From the NCBI RefSeq assembly GCF_003148685.1, contig NZ_QGGR01000009.1:186001-250000 (forward strand): 64,000 nucleotides of DNA. The letters run 5' to 3'. This DNA comes from Actinoplanes xinjiangensis. GTDB lineage: Bacteria > Actinomycetota > Actinomycetes > Mycobacteriales > Micromonosporaceae. A program made the translations under genes and the position numbers. The notes beneath the pieces were generated by a model, which was not told the origin of the DNA, made no database searches, and saw nothing but the letters and a program-made list of their open reading frames with translations. Of the stretch, positions 1 through 9,520 are shown in pieces (within the stretch, counting starts at the first letter, position 1; every line of letters starts with the position of its first letter).

Positions 1-73
1 CGACGGTCAGCTGCCCCTCCGGGATCTCCGGAGCCGCTCGACGGGCCGCCCGCTTGATCATCACGGTGCCCAT
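1..73 (-). CDS. eccC: EccC-like Type VII secretion ATPase, N-terminal fragment (cut by window edge)
   Basis: Only the first 24 codons are inside the window. The reverse strand reads MGTVMIKRAARRAAPEIPEG..., the style of N-terminus seen in actinobacterial EccC/EccCa proteins (a V-(I/V)-K-R-x-A-R segment followed by a P-E-I-P-x-G/E-x-L stretch). EccC is the FtsK/SpoIIIE-type motor ATPase of ESX secretion systems. The ATG at 71-73 follows a purine-rich stretch (AAGGGGGCGGGG) that can serve as ribosome binding site; an in-frame GTG further upstream would add 18 residues. The gene is divergent from eccD at 230, which fits an ESX locus lying mostly outside this window. The call rests on a very short peptide plus the neighbour, so it is moderate. 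Confidence 0.55.
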   Translation of the reverse strand, partial: MGTVMIKRAARRAAPEIPEGQLTV

Positions 74-229
74 CCCCGCCCCCTTGAAATCCGGCTCCGG
101 CAGCCCCGCCAGATCTCGGGACTTCACGACCGGCCCACTCTAGGTAAAGTTCCGTCGATCCCGCAGCCTCGTCCCGGTCGATGTGCATAACCTCCGTCAC
201 TGGCTGTGGACGAACGGAAGGACTACCAG

Positions 230-1645
230 GTGAGCGTCGGTCTGGCCCGCGTGACCATCAGCGCGCCGCAACGGCGGGTCGACGTGGCCCTCCCCGAGCA
301 GGTGCCCCTGGCCGAGTTGCTGCCCGAGGTGCTGCGGCACGCCGGCGAGGGTCTCGCCGACGAGGGCGAACGGCACGGCGGGTGGGTGCTGCGGCGCGGC
401 GACGGCGTCGCCCTGGCCACCGCTCAGGGACTGCACCCCCAGGGGGTACGCGACGGAGAGGTGCTCCACCTGGTGCCGGCCGGCGAGGAGTGGCCGGAAC
501 TGGAATACGACGACGTGGTCGAGGCCATCGCCGAGGGCGCCCGCCGACGGGGCGGCGTGTGGACCCCCGACGCCAGCCGCACGGCCACCCTGGCAGCCGC
601 CGCGGTGCCCCTCGGCCTCGGCATCCCGGCCCTGCTCGCGGCCGGCTCCGGCGGTGTACCGGGCGTGGTCGGGCTCGGCGTCGCGATTCTGCTCACCCTG
701 GTCGGGACGGTCGCCTCGCGGGCTTACGGGGACGCCCGCGCCGGCATGGCCCTCGGCGGATACGCCCTGCCCTACGCCTTCATCGGCGGGGCCCTTCTGA
801 TCACCTCGTACGAGACCGGCGGCGTCCTCACCCCGGTTCCCTGGATGGGCGGGCCGGAACTGCTCGCCGGCTCGGTCGCGGTGCTGCTCGTGTCGGCGAT
901 CGCCGGGGCCGGAGTGGCCGCCGGAGCCCGGTTCTTCACCGCCGGCGTCGCGGTCGGACTGCTGGGGGCGGTCACCGCGACCACCGGGCTGTTCACCACG
1001 GCCGCGGGCGGTGCGGCGATCCTGATCTCGGTGCTGGTCTGCGGGATCGGGATGCTGCCGCTGCTCGCGGTGCGGTTCGGGCGTACCCCGCTACCACCGA
1101 TCGCCCTGCCGCCGGGCACCGAATCGATCACCGACGAGACGCCCCGGCCCGTGTCCGACCCGGTGCGCAAACTTCCCGAACGGGGCGCGGTGTTCGCCTC
1201 GGTGGCCCGTACCGATGAGATTCTCGCCGGTCTGCTCCTCGGCCACGCCGTGCTGGCCGTCGGCGCCTTCGCCGTGCTCGCCACCGCCGGGACGCTCGCG
1301 TCCCGTGCCCTGATCGCGGTCAGTTCACTCGCGCTGCTGTTGCGCTCGCGCCTCTTCGTCACCCAGCGGCACCGGGTGCCGGTGCTCGCCGCCGGACTCG
1401 CCGGCGGAGCCGCCCTCGGCGTCGATCTTCTCAGCGGCGCGGGCGACGCCCTGCCCGCGGTGATCGCCGGGGCGGTCGTGGTGGCGCTGGTCACCGTCGT
1501 CGCCGGAGCGCGGTACGCGGACCGGCCGCCCTCGCCCTACCTGGGCCGGACCGCCGACATCGTGGACGCCCTGATCGTGGTCTCGGTCATCCCGGTCGCC
1601 TGCGCCGTGCTCGGCCTGTACGGCGCCGTCTCCGGCCTGAGCTGA
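230..1645 (+). CDS. eccD: Type VII secretion integral membrane protein EccD
   Basis: About 471 residues. The first ~90 residues form a ubiquitin-like (YukD-type) cytosolic domain (SVGLARVTISAPQRRVDVAL), followed by an acidic linker and then about ten or eleven hydrophobic helices to the C-terminus, the architecture of EccD, the ESX membrane-channel component. GTG at 230 is preferred because GGAAGGA lies 8 nt upstream; an in-frame GTG at 206 would add eight residues. It is divergent from the eccC-like fragment, so this is the edge of an ESX gene set. Other core parts (EccB, EccE, mycosin) are not in the window. It could supply the membrane pore for the Type VII-like module at 12.6-18.4 kb; that link is inference. 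Confidence 0.85.
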   Translation: MSVGLARVTISAPQRRVDVALPEQVPLAELLPEVLRHAGEGLADEGERHGGWVLRRGDGVALATAQGLHPQGVRDGEVLHLVPAGEEWPELEYDDVVEAIAEGARRRGGVWTPDASRTATLAAAAVPLGLGIPALLAAGSGGVPGVVGLGVAILLTLVGTVASRAYGDARAGMALGGYALPYAFIGGALLITSYETGGVLTPVPWMGGPELLAGSVAVLLVSAIAGAGVAAGARFFTAGVAVGLLGAVTATTGLFTTAAGGAAILISVLVCGIGMLPLLAVRFGRTPLPPIALPPGTESITDETPRPVSDPVRKLPERGAVFASVARTDEILAGLLLGHAVLAVGAFAVLATAGTLASRALIAVSSLALLLRSRLFVTQRHRVPVLAAGLAGGAALGVDLLSGAGDALPAVIAGAVVVALVTVVAGARYADRPPSPYLGRTADIVDALIVVSVIPVACAVLGLYGAVSGLS

Positions 1646-1736
1646 CCGCTGCGTTAACGGCGCTGGTTCCGGCCGCAGGCTCTGACCGCTGCGTGAACGG
1701 CGCTGGTTCCGGCCGGAGGCTCTGACCGTTGCGTGA
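1643..1736. repeat. 40-bp tandem repeat, 2.3 copies, after eccD
   Basis: Copies start at 1643, 1683 and 1723 (partial), each opening with TGACCG(C/T)T and continuing through GGCGCTGGTTCCGGCCG. The first copy's TGA is the eccD stop codon. The two full copies differ at only two or three bases, so the duplication looks recent. No coding role is apparent. Confidence 0.85.
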
Positions 1737-1737
1737 T

Positions 1738-1780
1738 ACGACCGCACCTGCGAGGCCCAGGGCCCCGCAGGTGCGGTCGT
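1738..1780. terminator. Bidirectional terminator hairpin between eccD and ppa
   Basis: A perfect 15-bp stem: 5' arm 1738-1752 (ACGACCGCACCTGCG) pairs with 3' arm 1766-1780, loop 13 nt. It lies between two convergent genes, so it can serve both. No U-tract follows, as is common in actinobacteria. Confidence 0.85.
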
Positions 1781-1803
1781 CAGCGGTTCGCGGGAGCTTG
1801 CGG

Positions 1804-2313
1804 TCAGTGCTCGCCGTGCTCGCCCTCGGCCTGGGCGGCTTCCTCACGCTTGAAGGAGGCGCGGATCTCGGCTTCCGCCTCGATCCGGCCGACCCAGGTC
1901 GCGCCCTCGACCGACTTGCCCGGCTCCAGGTCCTTGTAGACCTGGAAGAAGTGCTGGATCTCCAGGCGGTCGAACTCGCCCAGGTGGTGGATGTCGCGCA
2001 GGTGCTCCTGACGCGGGTCCTCGAAGGGGACGCAGATGACCTTGTCGTCGCGGCCCTTCTCGTCGGTCATCCGGTACATCCCGATGGCGCGCGCACGCAC
2101 CAGACATCCGGGGAAGGTCGGCTCCTGGATGAGCACCAGAGCGTCCAGGGGGTCGCCGTCCTGGCCGAGGGTGCCCTCGATGAAGCCGTAGTCCGCCGGA
2201 TACTGTGTCGCGGTGAAGAGCGTCCGGTCCAGGCGGATACGTCCGGTCTTGTGATCCACCTCGTACTTGTTGCGCTGCCCCTTGGGGATCTCAACCAAGA
2301 CGTCGAAATCCAT
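1804..2313 (-). CDS. ppa: Inorganic pyrophosphatase (family I)
   Basis: A 169-residue soluble enzyme that hydrolyses pyrophosphate to phosphate and so pulls biosynthetic reactions forward. The start [20 protein letters not shown] is typical. The family I signature D-G-D-P-L-D-A-L-V ([11 protein letters not shown]) and further metal-binding acidic residues ([30 protein letters not shown]) are present. The ATG at 2311-2313 has AAGGGGAG upstream; longer in-frame readings into the upstream region are shadows of dacB. It is divergent from the dacB-like gene, the arrangement seen at Rv3628/Rv3627c in M. tuberculosis. The C-terminus is extended by a short charged, Glu-rich tail ([13 protein letters not shown]). 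Confidence 0.97.
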   Translation of the reverse strand: MDFDVLVEIPKGQRNKYEVDHKTGRIRLDRTLFTATQYPADYGFIEGTLGQDGDPLDALVLIQEPTFPGCLVRARAIGMYRMTDEKGRDDKVICVPFEDPRQEHLRDIHHLGEFDRLEIQHFFQVYKDLEPGKSVEGATWVGRIEAEAEIRASFKREEAAQAEGEHGEH

Positions 2314-2470
2314 TATTCGCTCCCCTTTTGCTTGCCCGCTTGAATAGACCGGTGGTCCGCCGGGCGGGGAAGCGGGGCATGGAAGCAAGGGCCCGCAGGA
2401 TCCGCGCGCAACGGTGTGCCGGATGTCGCTAGTCTCCCCTAAGTCTGACGCCACGGGCGAGGAGGGGCGT

Positions 2471-5400
2471 GTGACGAGGCAAGATTCACATGACGGTCCG
2501 GAGAAAGACGGCGTGTCGGGTTCGCAACCTGACCCTATGGAGGGTAAGGGAACGACCGATTCGTCACCCTCAACCCCGACGTTGCCTGACAATACGGGCA
2601 AGGTGGATCCGTCGCGCCCGGATTCGGCCGCGTCGCCCGGTGGGGTAACGGTTCCGACATCGACGACCGACGACCGCCGGCCCTTCCCGTGGCAGGAGGA
2701 AGAGCCCCCAGGTGGTAGCGCGCCGTCGGCGTCCACGTCACCTGTCGCTCCGCCGGCTGGCCCGGCGTCTGCCGCGCCGCTGGCCGGCTCAGAGCCTGTT
2801 GCTCCACCATCTGGCTCGGCGTCTACTGCTCCGCCATCTGGCCTGGCGACCGCCGGGGCCGGCACGCCGGCGGCAGGGCCGGCATCCGTCGGCGCCGAGG
2901 CTTCCGTGCCTGAGTCGCCGTCCGCCAGCTCTGCGGGCGCCTCCTCGTCGGTGGCTCGGCCGCTGGCTGACCAGCCCTCGGATGCGCCTACCTCGTCCGA
3001 GGCGTCCGGGCGTGCCGATGTCCGGCCGTCGACGAAGGTGCCGCCATCCTCGGGGAATGCCGCCCAGGGGACCGCTCGGTCGATGCCGTCTGCCGGAACC
3101 GGGGCCGCAGGGCAGGCCCCCGCCGCAGGGCAGGCCGCCGCAGCGAATCGACCCGGCCAAGGGCCGCTGCCGCTGACGTTCCTCCAAGGGGAGAAGTCCG
3201 CCGGCGAGTCGGCCTCGGGGAACTCGACCGTTCCGCCGTCCACGGCGCCATCCCCAGCGTCTTCTTCTGGTGCACAAACGCCCATACCCGGACAAGGCTC
3301 GGGGGCGTCGGCGGCGGGGGTACCGATTTCTGTTCCGGCCCAGGCTTCGGCGGGCTCGCACGGACCTGCTGCTGGTCCGGTGACGGCTCCGGGAGGGTCC
3401 GGAGCAACAGCCGCCTCCAGCCAACCGACGGTCTCCTCGAGTCCCGTCCGTCCGGCCAGTCCCGCGGCTCCGACAACTCCCGTGGCTCCGGGCCGGGCGG
3501 GGATCCCTTCCGTGCCGGGACAGGCGACGGCTCCCGAGGTCGAGGGCGCCCGGCAGGCTACGGCGGTTCCGCCGGTGGAGCGTGCCGGGCACGCTGTGGC
3601 GGCCGCGCCGGTGGAGCGTGGCGGTCGCGCTGTGGTGGCTGCGCCGGTGGAGCGTGCCGGGCAGGGTGCTGTTGTGCCGCAGGTCGGGCACGCCGGGCAG
3701 GGAGTTGCCGCGCCGCAGGTTCGTGAGCCCGGGCAATATCCGCCGAGTGGGCCAGGACCGGCCGGGAACTGGCCGGGTGGGCAATCGGGTCAGGGTGCAA
3801 CGCCTGGTGCTTGGGCGGCTGGCCCACCGGGGCCAATAAGTGCCTCCGCCTCCAGCAGCGATCCCGCCCGCACTCCCGAGCCCACCGGCGGCGGTGAGCA
3901 GAGTGCGAGCCCCCTGCCGGTTCAGGCCGACGATCCCGGACGGAGTGCTGTTCCGAGCCGTCCGGTCGAGTCGGGCTCGGGGAGCGGACCCGGCATCAAG
4001 GCAGGTCAGGCCGCTGGGTCCGGCTCGGGCGCCGGCTCCGGTCGCGCGTCGGACCCCAGCGACCAGGACGGTGACATCGGTCGTGCGCCGGACCTCGGCG
4101 ATCAGGGCGCCGGTTCGGGCGCTGCGTCGGACCTCACCAATAAGGGTCGCGCCAAGGATTTGAGTAACCGGGGTGCCGGTTCGGGTCGCGCGTCGGACCT
4201 CAGCAATCAGAGCGCCGGTTCGGGTCGTGCTACCGATCTGAGCAATCAGGGCGCCGCTTCGGGCCGTGCCACGGATCTCAGTAATCAGGGTGCCGGTTCG
4301 GGCCGCGCCACGAATCTGAGTAATCAGGGTGCCGGTTCTGCCGAGGGGCAGGCCGTTCGGAAAGCCGCGCCGAGCCGCGCACCGGAACAGGGCGGCAATG
4401 CCGCCGGTGCGGGTCAGCCGGCGGTGCAACGCGACTCGGAGACGGCGGGTCAGGCAGCCGAGCCGGGTGGATCGGCTGCCGGCCGCGGTCGGCCCGCGGA
4501 TCAGGGCAAGACGATCGACCCTGATCAGACCGCCATGATCGACCGAACCGCAGCCGCGGACCGGCCGGTGACTCCCGGTTCCGATGATCCGGGTCGCACG
4601 GCGAATCTTCAGCGTCCGGTGGACCCGGATCGGACCGCGAGTCTCCAGCGCCCGGTGGATCCAGACCGCACGGCGAGCCTCCAGCGCCCGGTGGATCCGG
4701 ATCGCACGGCGAGCCTTCAGCGTCCGGTGGACCTGGATCGCACCGCGAGCCTTCAGCATCCGGTGGATCCGAACCGTCCCGCGCGTCCGCAGCAGCCGGT
4801 CGACCTGGACCGCACCGTCAGCCTTCAGCGCCCGGTGGACCCGGACCGCACCGTCAACCTCGGCCAGGCCGGGGCCGCGGGAGCCGCCGGACAGGCACAG
4901 GCGAAGGGAACAGCGTCGAGCAGCAGCTCGGCGACGTCGGGTGCAGCATCCGTTGCCGGTTCGTCGGCCACGAAGGGATCTGCGCCGACCAGTGGTGGTT
5001 CAGCGACGGCGAAGGGTGCCGCGCAGGTCGGCAGGGCGGCGGGTGGTGCGGCGCCGGTCGCCGGAGCCGCGTCGGTGGCCGGTGGGTCCGCGACGGCGAA
5101 GGCGGCTGCGCCCGGCGTCGGACGGCCGGCGGTGCCCGGGGCTGGGCAGGCCGGGTTCGCCGGCGGGGCCGCGCGGGGTGCGGGGGCTGCCGGGCAGGCC
5201 GGATCGGCTGACGCCGGGAAGTACGGGCGTGCGGTCGTACCGTCGAACGCTGCTCGGGCGAGTGTGCCCACCGCGCCTTCCGGAACCCAGGCCGGATCGC
5301 GTGACGGCGCGCCGGCGGCTGCCGTGGTTTCGGGGCGCGGGTCCCGTACCAAATGGGTGGTTGCGGCTTTGATCCTGGTGGTGATGGCCGGCGCGGTCGG

Positions 5401-6787
5401 CGTCATCGTGCGGCCGGGACCGGTCGACGGATGGCTGGACGCGCTGACCGGTGAGCCGGCCCGGACGACGCCGGCCCCCGCGCCGACCACGCCGGAGCCG
5501 ACGCCCACGCCGGTTCTGGTGGCCGCGGAGGCGGACGGCGCGGTGCCGGACGCGGCGGCGGTCAAGGCGGCGCTGGATCCGCTGGTGAACGCGAAGGCGC
5601 TCGGCCCGACCGTGAACATCCAGGTGCTTGATGTGGCGAGCGACACCATCCTGTACGAGCGTAATCCGGCGTCGGCGACCACGCCGGCCTCGACCACGAA
5701 GGTGCTGACCGCGGCGACCGTGCTGGCCGCGCGGGGGGCCGCCTACCGGCTGGAGACCCGGGTGGTGGCCGGGAGCAGTCCCGGCGAGGTGGTGATCATC
5801 GGTGGTGGTGACGCGACGCTCGCGGTGCGGGAGGGCGACGAGGACCTGTTCCCGGGGGCGGCCCGTCTGGACGACCTGGCCGCGCAGGTGAAGAAGGCGC
5901 TCGGCGGCGTCAAGCCGACCCGGGTGCTGGTGGACACGTCGCTGTTCGAGGGGCCGGAGACGGCGCTGGGCTGGAGCGACGATGACGTCTCGCCGGGCGG
6001 TCAGGTGGCTCGGATCCAGTCGCTGATGACCAACGCCGGCCGGATCGAGCCGGTGCACAACGAGTTCGGCGGGGATCCGCGTTACACCGATCCGGCGCTG
6101 TCGGCGGGCAAGCTGTTCGCGAAGATGATCGGTGCCCCGCAGACGCGGAAGGGCACGGCTCCGGGCCGTGCCGCCGATGCGCCGCCGTCGGCGGATCCGG
6201 CCGGGCCCTGGACGCCCGGCGCCGAGCTGGGCAAGGTGCAGTCGCCGCCGTTGGTGCAGGTCGTCGACTGGATGTTGCAGCAGAGTGACAACGTGCTGGC
6301 CGAGGTGCTGGGCCGGCAGGTGGCGCTGGCGGCCGGCAAGGAGGCGAGCTTCGCCGGTGCGGCCGAGGCGATGGCCGGCAAGCTGGGCGAGCTGGGGCTT
6401 CCTTCGGACCAGGCGAAGCTGTACGACGCCAGCGGCCTCTCCAACCGCAACGTCATCACGCCGGCCCTGCTGGTGGAGACGCTGGCGCTGGCGGCCGGCG
6501 GCTCGGAACCCGTGCTCGGCAACATCTTCAACGGGCTGCCGGTGGCCGGCTGGTCGGGGACCCTGGAGACGCGGTTCGCCACCCCCAGCGACAATTCCAC
6601 GGCGCAGGGTGTGGTCCGGGCCAAGACCGGCAGCCTGAGCGGGGTGAACACGCTGGCCGGGGTGCTGGTCACCCGGGAGCGGCGGGTGCTCGCCTTCGCG
6701 ATCATGGCGAAGGGCGGTGCGGACGTCCTCGCGGCCCGGGCGGCGATCGACCAGGTGGCGGCCAGGTTGGTGGCGTGCGGCTGCTGA
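2471..6787 (+). CDS. dacB: D-alanyl-D-alanine carboxypeptidase/PBP4 family with very long disordered cytoplasmic N-terminus
   Basis: About 1438 residues from the GTG at 2471, which has GGAGGGG just upstream; an in-frame GTG at 2414 lacks such a site. Residues 1 to ~955 are Ala/Gly/Pro/Ser-rich and probably disordered, with two internal repeat arrays. One transmembrane helix follows ([19 protein letters not shown], near residue 960), then a Pro/Thr-rich linker and an extracytoplasmic PBP4 (peptidase S13) domain with SxxK (STTK), SxN (SDN) and KTG ([10 protein letters not shown]) motifs. Family members usually have 450-550 residues, so the tail roughly triples the length. The enzyme trims or cleaves peptidoglycan stem peptides. 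Position beside ppa and the DUF2342 protein matches Rv3627c. The domain call is firm; the function of the tail is unknown. Confidence 0.9.
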   Translation: MTRQDSHDGPEKDGVSGSQPDPMEGKGTTDSSPSTPTLPDNTGKVDPSRPDSAASPGGVTVPTSTTDDRRPFPWQEEEPPGGSAPSASTSPVAPPAGPASAAPLAGSEPVAPPSGSASTAPPSGLATAGAGTPAAGPASVGAEASVPESPSASSAGASSSVARPLADQPSDAPTSSEASGRADVRPSTKVPPSSGNAAQGTARSMPSAGTGAAGQAPAAGQAAAANRPGQGPLPLTFLQGEKSAGESASGNSTVPPSTAPSPASSSGAQTPIPGQGSGASAAGVPISVPAQASAGSHGPAAGPVTAPGGSGATAASSQPTVSSSPVRPASPAAPTTPVAPGRAGIPSVPGQATAPEVEGARQATAVPPVERAGHAVAAAPVERGGRAVVAAPVERAGQGAVVPQVGHAGQGVAAPQVREPGQYPPSGPGPAGNWPGGQSGQGATPGAWAAGPPGPISASASSSDPARTPEPTGGGEQSASPLPVQADDPGRSAVPSRPVESGSGSGPGIKAGQAAGSGSGAGSGRASDPSDQDGDIGRAPDLGDQGAGSGAASDLTNKGRAKDLSNRGAGSGRASDLSNQSAGSGRATDLSNQGAASGRATDLSNQGAGSGRATNLSNQGAGSAEGQAVRKAAPSRAPEQGGNAAGAGQPAVQRDSETAGQAAEPGGSAAGRGRPADQGKTIDPDQTAMIDRTAAADRPVTPGSDDPGRTANLQRPVDPDRTASLQRPVDPDRTASLQRPVDPDRTASLQRPVDLDRTASLQHPVDPNRPARPQQPVDLDRTVSLQRPVDPDRTVNLGQAGAAGAAGQAQAKGTASSSSSATSGAASVAGSSATKGSAPTSGGSATAKGAAQVGRAAGGAAPVAGAASVAGGSATAKAAAPGVGRPAVPGAGQAGFAGGAARGAGAAGQAGSADAGKYGRAVVPSNAARASVPTAPSGTQAGSRDGAPAAAVVSGRGSRTKWVVAALILVVMAGAVGVIVRPGPVDGWLDALTGEPARTTPAPAPTTPEPTPTPVLVAAEADGAVPDAAAVKAALDPLVNAKALGPTVNIQVLDVASDTILYERNPASATTPASTTKVLTAATVLAARGAAYRLETRVVAGSSPGEVVIIGGGDATLAVREGDEDLFPGAARLDDLAAQVKKALGGVKPTRVLVDTSLFEGPETALGWSDDDVSPGGQVARIQSLMTNAGRIEPVHNEFGGDPRYTDPALSAGKLFAKMIGAPQTRKGTAPGRAADAPPSADPAGPWTPGAELGKVQSPPLVQVVDWMLQQSDNVLAEVLGRQVALAAGKEASFAGAAEAMAGKLGELGLPSDQAKLYDASGLSNRNVITPALLVETLALAAGGSEPVLGNIFNGLPVAGWSGTLETRFATPSDNSTAQGVVRAKTGSLSGVNTLAGVLVTRERRVLAFAIMAKGGADVLAARAAIDQVAARLVACGC
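4150..4345 (+). repeat. 39-bp coding repeat array in dacB (13-residue unit [13 protein letters not shown])
   Basis: About five consecutive 39-bp units encode variants of [12 protein letters not shown](T/S), preceded by more diverged units from about 4060. Third-position differences between units show that protein repeats have been kept while DNA drifted. The array lies in the predicted cytoplasmic disordered region. Confidence 0.85.
4595..4870 (+). repeat. 36-bp coding repeat array in dacB (12-residue unit [12 protein letters not shown])
   Basis: About seven to eight 36-bp units encode R-P-V-D-(P/L)-(D/N)-R-(T/P)-A-(S/N)-L-Q variants. The unit alternates acidic and basic residues around a proline, unlike the Gly/Ala-rich sequence on either side. 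This array is separate in sequence and period from the 39-bp array upstream. Confidence 0.88.
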
Positions 6788-6848
6788 TCTCCGGGTGAGT
6801 CCCCGTTGATCCGGGGTTTCACCTGAGTGCGGTCTGGAACCGCGCGGG

Positions 6849-6854
6849 TACGGT
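6849..6854 (+). promoter_or_regulatory. -10 element TACGGT of a probable leaderless promoter
   Basis: TACGGT fits TAnnnT and ends 7 nt before the ATG at 6862, so transcription would start at or next to the start codon. Confidence 0.45.
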
Positions 6855-6861
6855 GGGCTGC

Positions 6862-7902
6862 ATGGCGCAGTTCGTTGACTGGGATCTGGCCGCCGCAACC
6901 GCGGGCGCGCTGTCGAAATCGGGGCCGGCGGTCTCCTTCGAGGAGGCCACTCAGGTGGTGTCCGAGCTGCGGGCATTGACTGACGAGGCGGCGGTGCACG
7001 TCGCGGCGTACACCGGATTGACCTCACAGACCGAGGTGCCGCCGGTCCGGGTGGTGGACCGGCGGGACTGGGCGAAGGTGAACATCGCCGGCCTGCAACG
7101 GGTGATCGGCCCGCTGGTCACCCGGCTGTCGGGCGACAAGGAGCCGAGCCCGCTGGTCGACGCGATCGGTTCGCGGGTGACCGGGGTGCAGGCGGGGACG
7201 GTGCTGGCGTATCTGTCCGGCCGTGTCCTCGGGCAGTATGAGGTGTTCTCCGGCGAGCCGGGTCAGCTGCTGCTGAACGCGCCGAACATCGTCGAGGTCG
7301 AGCGCAAGATCGACGCCGATCCCCGTGACTTCCGGCTCTGGGTCTGCCTGCACGAGGTGACCCACCGCACCCAGTTCACCGCGGTCCCGTGGATGCGGGG
7401 CTACTTCCTCGGCGAGGTGCAGGCGTTCGTCGACGCCTCGCAGGGTGGCGAGCACGTCCTGGAGCGGCTGCGCCGCGGCGTGGCCACGCTCTCCGAGGCG
7501 CTGCGTGACGAGGAGAGCCGGGTGTCCGTGCTGGACATCGTGCAGACCCCGGGGCAGCGTGCCGTGCTCGACCGGCTGACCGCCCTGATGACGCTGCTGG
7601 AGGGGCACGCCGAGTTCGTGATGGACGGGGTGGGCCCCGAGGTGATCCCCACGGTCGAGTCGATCCGGGCCAAGTTCAACCGGCGCCGCGAGGGCGGCAA
7701 CCCGCTGGAGAAGGCGTTGCGCCGGGTGCTGGGCATCGAGGTCAAGATGCGGCAGTACGCGGAGGGCCGCAAGTTCGTCCACGGTGTGCACGAGCGGGTC
7801 GGCATGGCCGGCTTCAACAAGATCTTCGAGTCCCCGCTGACGCTGCCCCGGCTGGAGGAGCTCGGCGACCCGGACGCCTGGGTGGCGCGGGTGCACGGCT
7901 GA
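6862..7902 (+). CDS. Zinc-dependent metalloprotease, DUF2342 / F420-biosynthesis-associated family
   Basis: 346 residues. The zinc motif HEVTH is present in the context LWVCLHEVTHRTQFTAVPW, and a downstream Glu-rich helix (LLEGHAEFVMDG) can supply the third ligand. This matches the actinobacterial family annotated as zinc-dependent metalloprotease or 'coenzyme F420 biosynthesis associated' protein (Rv3626c-like); its physiological substrate is not established. No signal peptide is visible, so it is probably cytoplasmic. ATG 6862 is preferred to GTG 6853 because a TAnnnT element sits 7 nt upstream, suggesting a leaderless mRNA. It is followed after 2 nt by tilS, so the two are likely co-transcribed, with hpt further downstream. 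Confidence 0.88.
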   Translation: MAQFVDWDLAAATAGALSKSGPAVSFEEATQVVSELRALTDEAAVHVAAYTGLTSQTEVPPVRVVDRRDWAKVNIAGLQRVIGPLVTRLSGDKEPSPLVDAIGSRVTGVQAGTVLAYLSGRVLGQYEVFSGEPGQLLLNAPNIVEVERKIDADPRDFRLWVCLHEVTHRTQFTAVPWMRGYFLGEVQAFVDASQGGEHVLERLRRGVATLSEALRDEESRVSVLDIVQTPGQRAVLDRLTALMTLLEGHAEFVMDGVGPEVIPTVESIRAKFNRRREGGNPLEKALRRVLGIEVKMRQYAEGRKFVHGVHERVGMAGFNKIFESPLTLPRLEELGDPDAWVARVHG

Positions 7903-7904
7903 CC

Positions 7905-8879
7905 ATGGCCAGGATCCCGCCGCCGGTGGCGGCAGTGCGCATGGCGGTGCGCCGGGGCCTGGCCGACCTTCCCGGAGAGGCGCTGATCCTGGTGGCCTGC
8001 TCGGGTGGAGCCGATTCTCTGGCACTCGCTTCGGCGGCCCGGTTCGGTGGCCGCCGTGTCGGCCTCGTCACGGTCGACCACGGTCTGCAGGAGGGTTCGG
8101 ACCGGCGTGCCCGGTCGGTGGCGGCGTGGGCGCGTGACGCCGGGCTGGACCCGGTGCGGATCGAGACCGTCTCGGTGGCCGGCCTGCCCGGTGGCCCGGA
8201 GGCGGCCGCCCGGACCGCGCGGTATGCGGCGCTGAGCGCGGCCGCCGACGAGCTGGGTGCCGCCGCGGTCCTGCTCGGGCACACCCGCGACGACCAGGCC
8301 GAGACGGTTCTGCTGGCGATGGCCCGGGGCGCCGGGCCGCGCGGGCTGTCCGGGATGCCGGCGCGGCGCGGGGTCTTCCGGCGGCCGCTGCTGGAGGTGG
8401 CCCGGGCGGACACCCGGAAGGCGTGCGCCGCCCTGGGCCTGGCGCCCTGGGAGGATCCGCACAACACCGATCCGGCGTACGCGCGTTCGCGGGTCCGCGC
8501 TTCGGCACTGCCGGCCCTGGTCGACGCGCTGGGCCCGGCCGTTCTGCCCAATCTGGCCCGGACGGCGGCGCTGGTCGCGGCGGACAACGCCGCTCTGGAC
8601 GAGTTGTCGGCGCAGGCTCTGGAGTCGGCCCGGTCGGAGGTGGGGCTGTCGGTGCCGGTGCTGGCCGCGATGCTGCCGGCGATCCGGGGCCGGGCGCTGC
8701 ACCGGTGGGCGCGGGAGCTGGGTGCGCCGGGCGGGGCTCTGGCGTACGGGCATGTGGTCGCCCTGGACGCGCTGGTGACCGACTGGCACGGTCAGGGACC
8801 GGTGTTCCTGCCCGCCGGAATCGGGGTGGCACGCCGTTCGGATGACCTCGTGCGGGTGGTTCCCGCCGGTATCAGCTGA
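7905..8879 (+). CDS. tilS: tRNA(Ile)-lysidine synthetase
   Basis: 324 residues. The N-type ATP pyrophosphatase P-loop SGGADS is at residue ~35 (LILVACSGGADSLALAS), followed by the TilS-type VDHGLQ and GHTRDDQAET motifs. The enzyme adds lysine to the wobble cytidine of the tRNA-Ile CAU anticodon so that it reads AUA, an essential step. The protein has the N-terminal catalytic domain plus a TilS substrate-binding segment, and lacks the long C-terminal domains of the E. coli enzyme, as is usual in actinobacteria. It starts 2 nt after the upstream stop codon and precedes hpt, a widely conserved pair. Confidence 0.94.
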   Translation: MARIPPPVAAVRMAVRRGLADLPGEALILVACSGGADSLALASAARFGGRRVGLVTVDHGLQEGSDRRARSVAAWARDAGLDPVRIETVSVAGLPGGPEAAARTARYAALSAAADELGAAAVLLGHTRDDQAETVLLAMARGAGPRGLSGMPARRGVFRRPLLEVARADTRKACAALGLAPWEDPHNTDPAYARSRVRASALPALVDALGPAVLPNLARTAALVAADNAALDELSAQALESARSEVGLSVPVLAAMLPAIRGRALHRWARELGAPGGALAYGHVVALDALVTDWHGQGPVFLPAGIGVARRSDDLVRVVPAGIS

Positions 8880-8944
8880 GGCCTCCGGTTCGGATACCGG
8901 CCCCGTTCGCTGAACGGTAACTTCCATACGGCAGGCTTAGGGCC

Positions 8945-9520
8945 ATGGCTGATGGCTCTTGGTACGACACCGACATCGACCACGTGATCATCTCGGAGCA
9001 ACAGATCCGGGAGAAGATCGACGAACTGGCCAAGCAGGTGTCCGTGGACCACACCGGCGCCGACGACGGCATCCTGCTCGTCTGTGTGCTGAAGGGCGCG
9101 GTCATGTTCATGGCCGACTTCGCCCGGGCGCTGGGCAAGCACGGCCCTTCGACCGAGATGGAGTTCATGGCCGTCTCGTCGTATGGGCAGGGGACGACCT
9201 CGTCGGGCGTGGTGCGGATCCTGAAGGATCTGGACAGGGACATCGCCGGACGGCACGTGCTCGTCGTCGAGGACATCGTGGACTCCGGTCTGACCCTCTC
9301 CTGGCTGATGAAGTATCTGGAGTCGCGGCAGCCGGCCAGCGTCGAGGTGGTGGCGCTGTTCCGCAAGCCCGACGCGGTCAAGGTGCAGGTCCCGGTTCGG
9401 TACGTGGGTTTCGACATCCCCAACGAGTTCGTGGTCGGCTACGGCCTGGACTTCGCCGAGAGGTATCGGGAGCTGCCTTATGTGGGCGTTCTCAAGCCTG
9501 AGGTGTACGCCCGTAGCTGA
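8945..9520 (+). CDS. hpt: Hypoxanthine(-guanine) phosphoribosyltransferase
   Basis: 191 residues. It converts hypoxanthine or guanine plus PRPP to IMP or GMP in purine salvage. The PRPP-binding motif VVEDIVDSGLTL is at about residue 107, and the loop motifs LKGAVMFMADFAR and FVVGYGLDFAERYRELPYVG are typical of bacterial Hpt. The ATG at 8945 follows a CAGGCT element 7 nt upstream, so the transcript may be leaderless; no clear ribosome binding site is seen. tilS-hpt-ftsH order is conserved in many Gram-positive bacteria. Confidence 0.96.
   Translation: MADGSWYDTDIDHVIISEQQIREKIDELAKQVSVDHTGADDGILLVCVLKGAVMFMADFARALGKHGPSTEMEFMAVSSYGQGTTSSGVVRILKDLDRDIAGRHVLVVEDIVDSGLTLSWLMKYLESRQPASVEVVALFRKPDAVKVQVPVRYVGFDIPNEFVVGYGLDFAERYRELPYVGVLKPEVYARS

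Noticed and set aside
2789-4759. Long minus-strand open frame opposite dacB (about 650 codons)
   Set aside because: It mirrors the repeat-rich dacB tail. High GC leaves few stop codons, and the reading is an artefact rich in Arg and Thr with no family.
4150-4870. Repeat arrays looked at first as possible CRISPR
   Set aside because: Units are contiguous without unique spacers and keep the reading frame of dacB.
5000-7027. Another long minus-strand frame opposite the PBP4 domain
   Set aside because: The sense frame carries intact SxxK, SxN and KTG motifs; the antisense product is Arg-rich with no domain.
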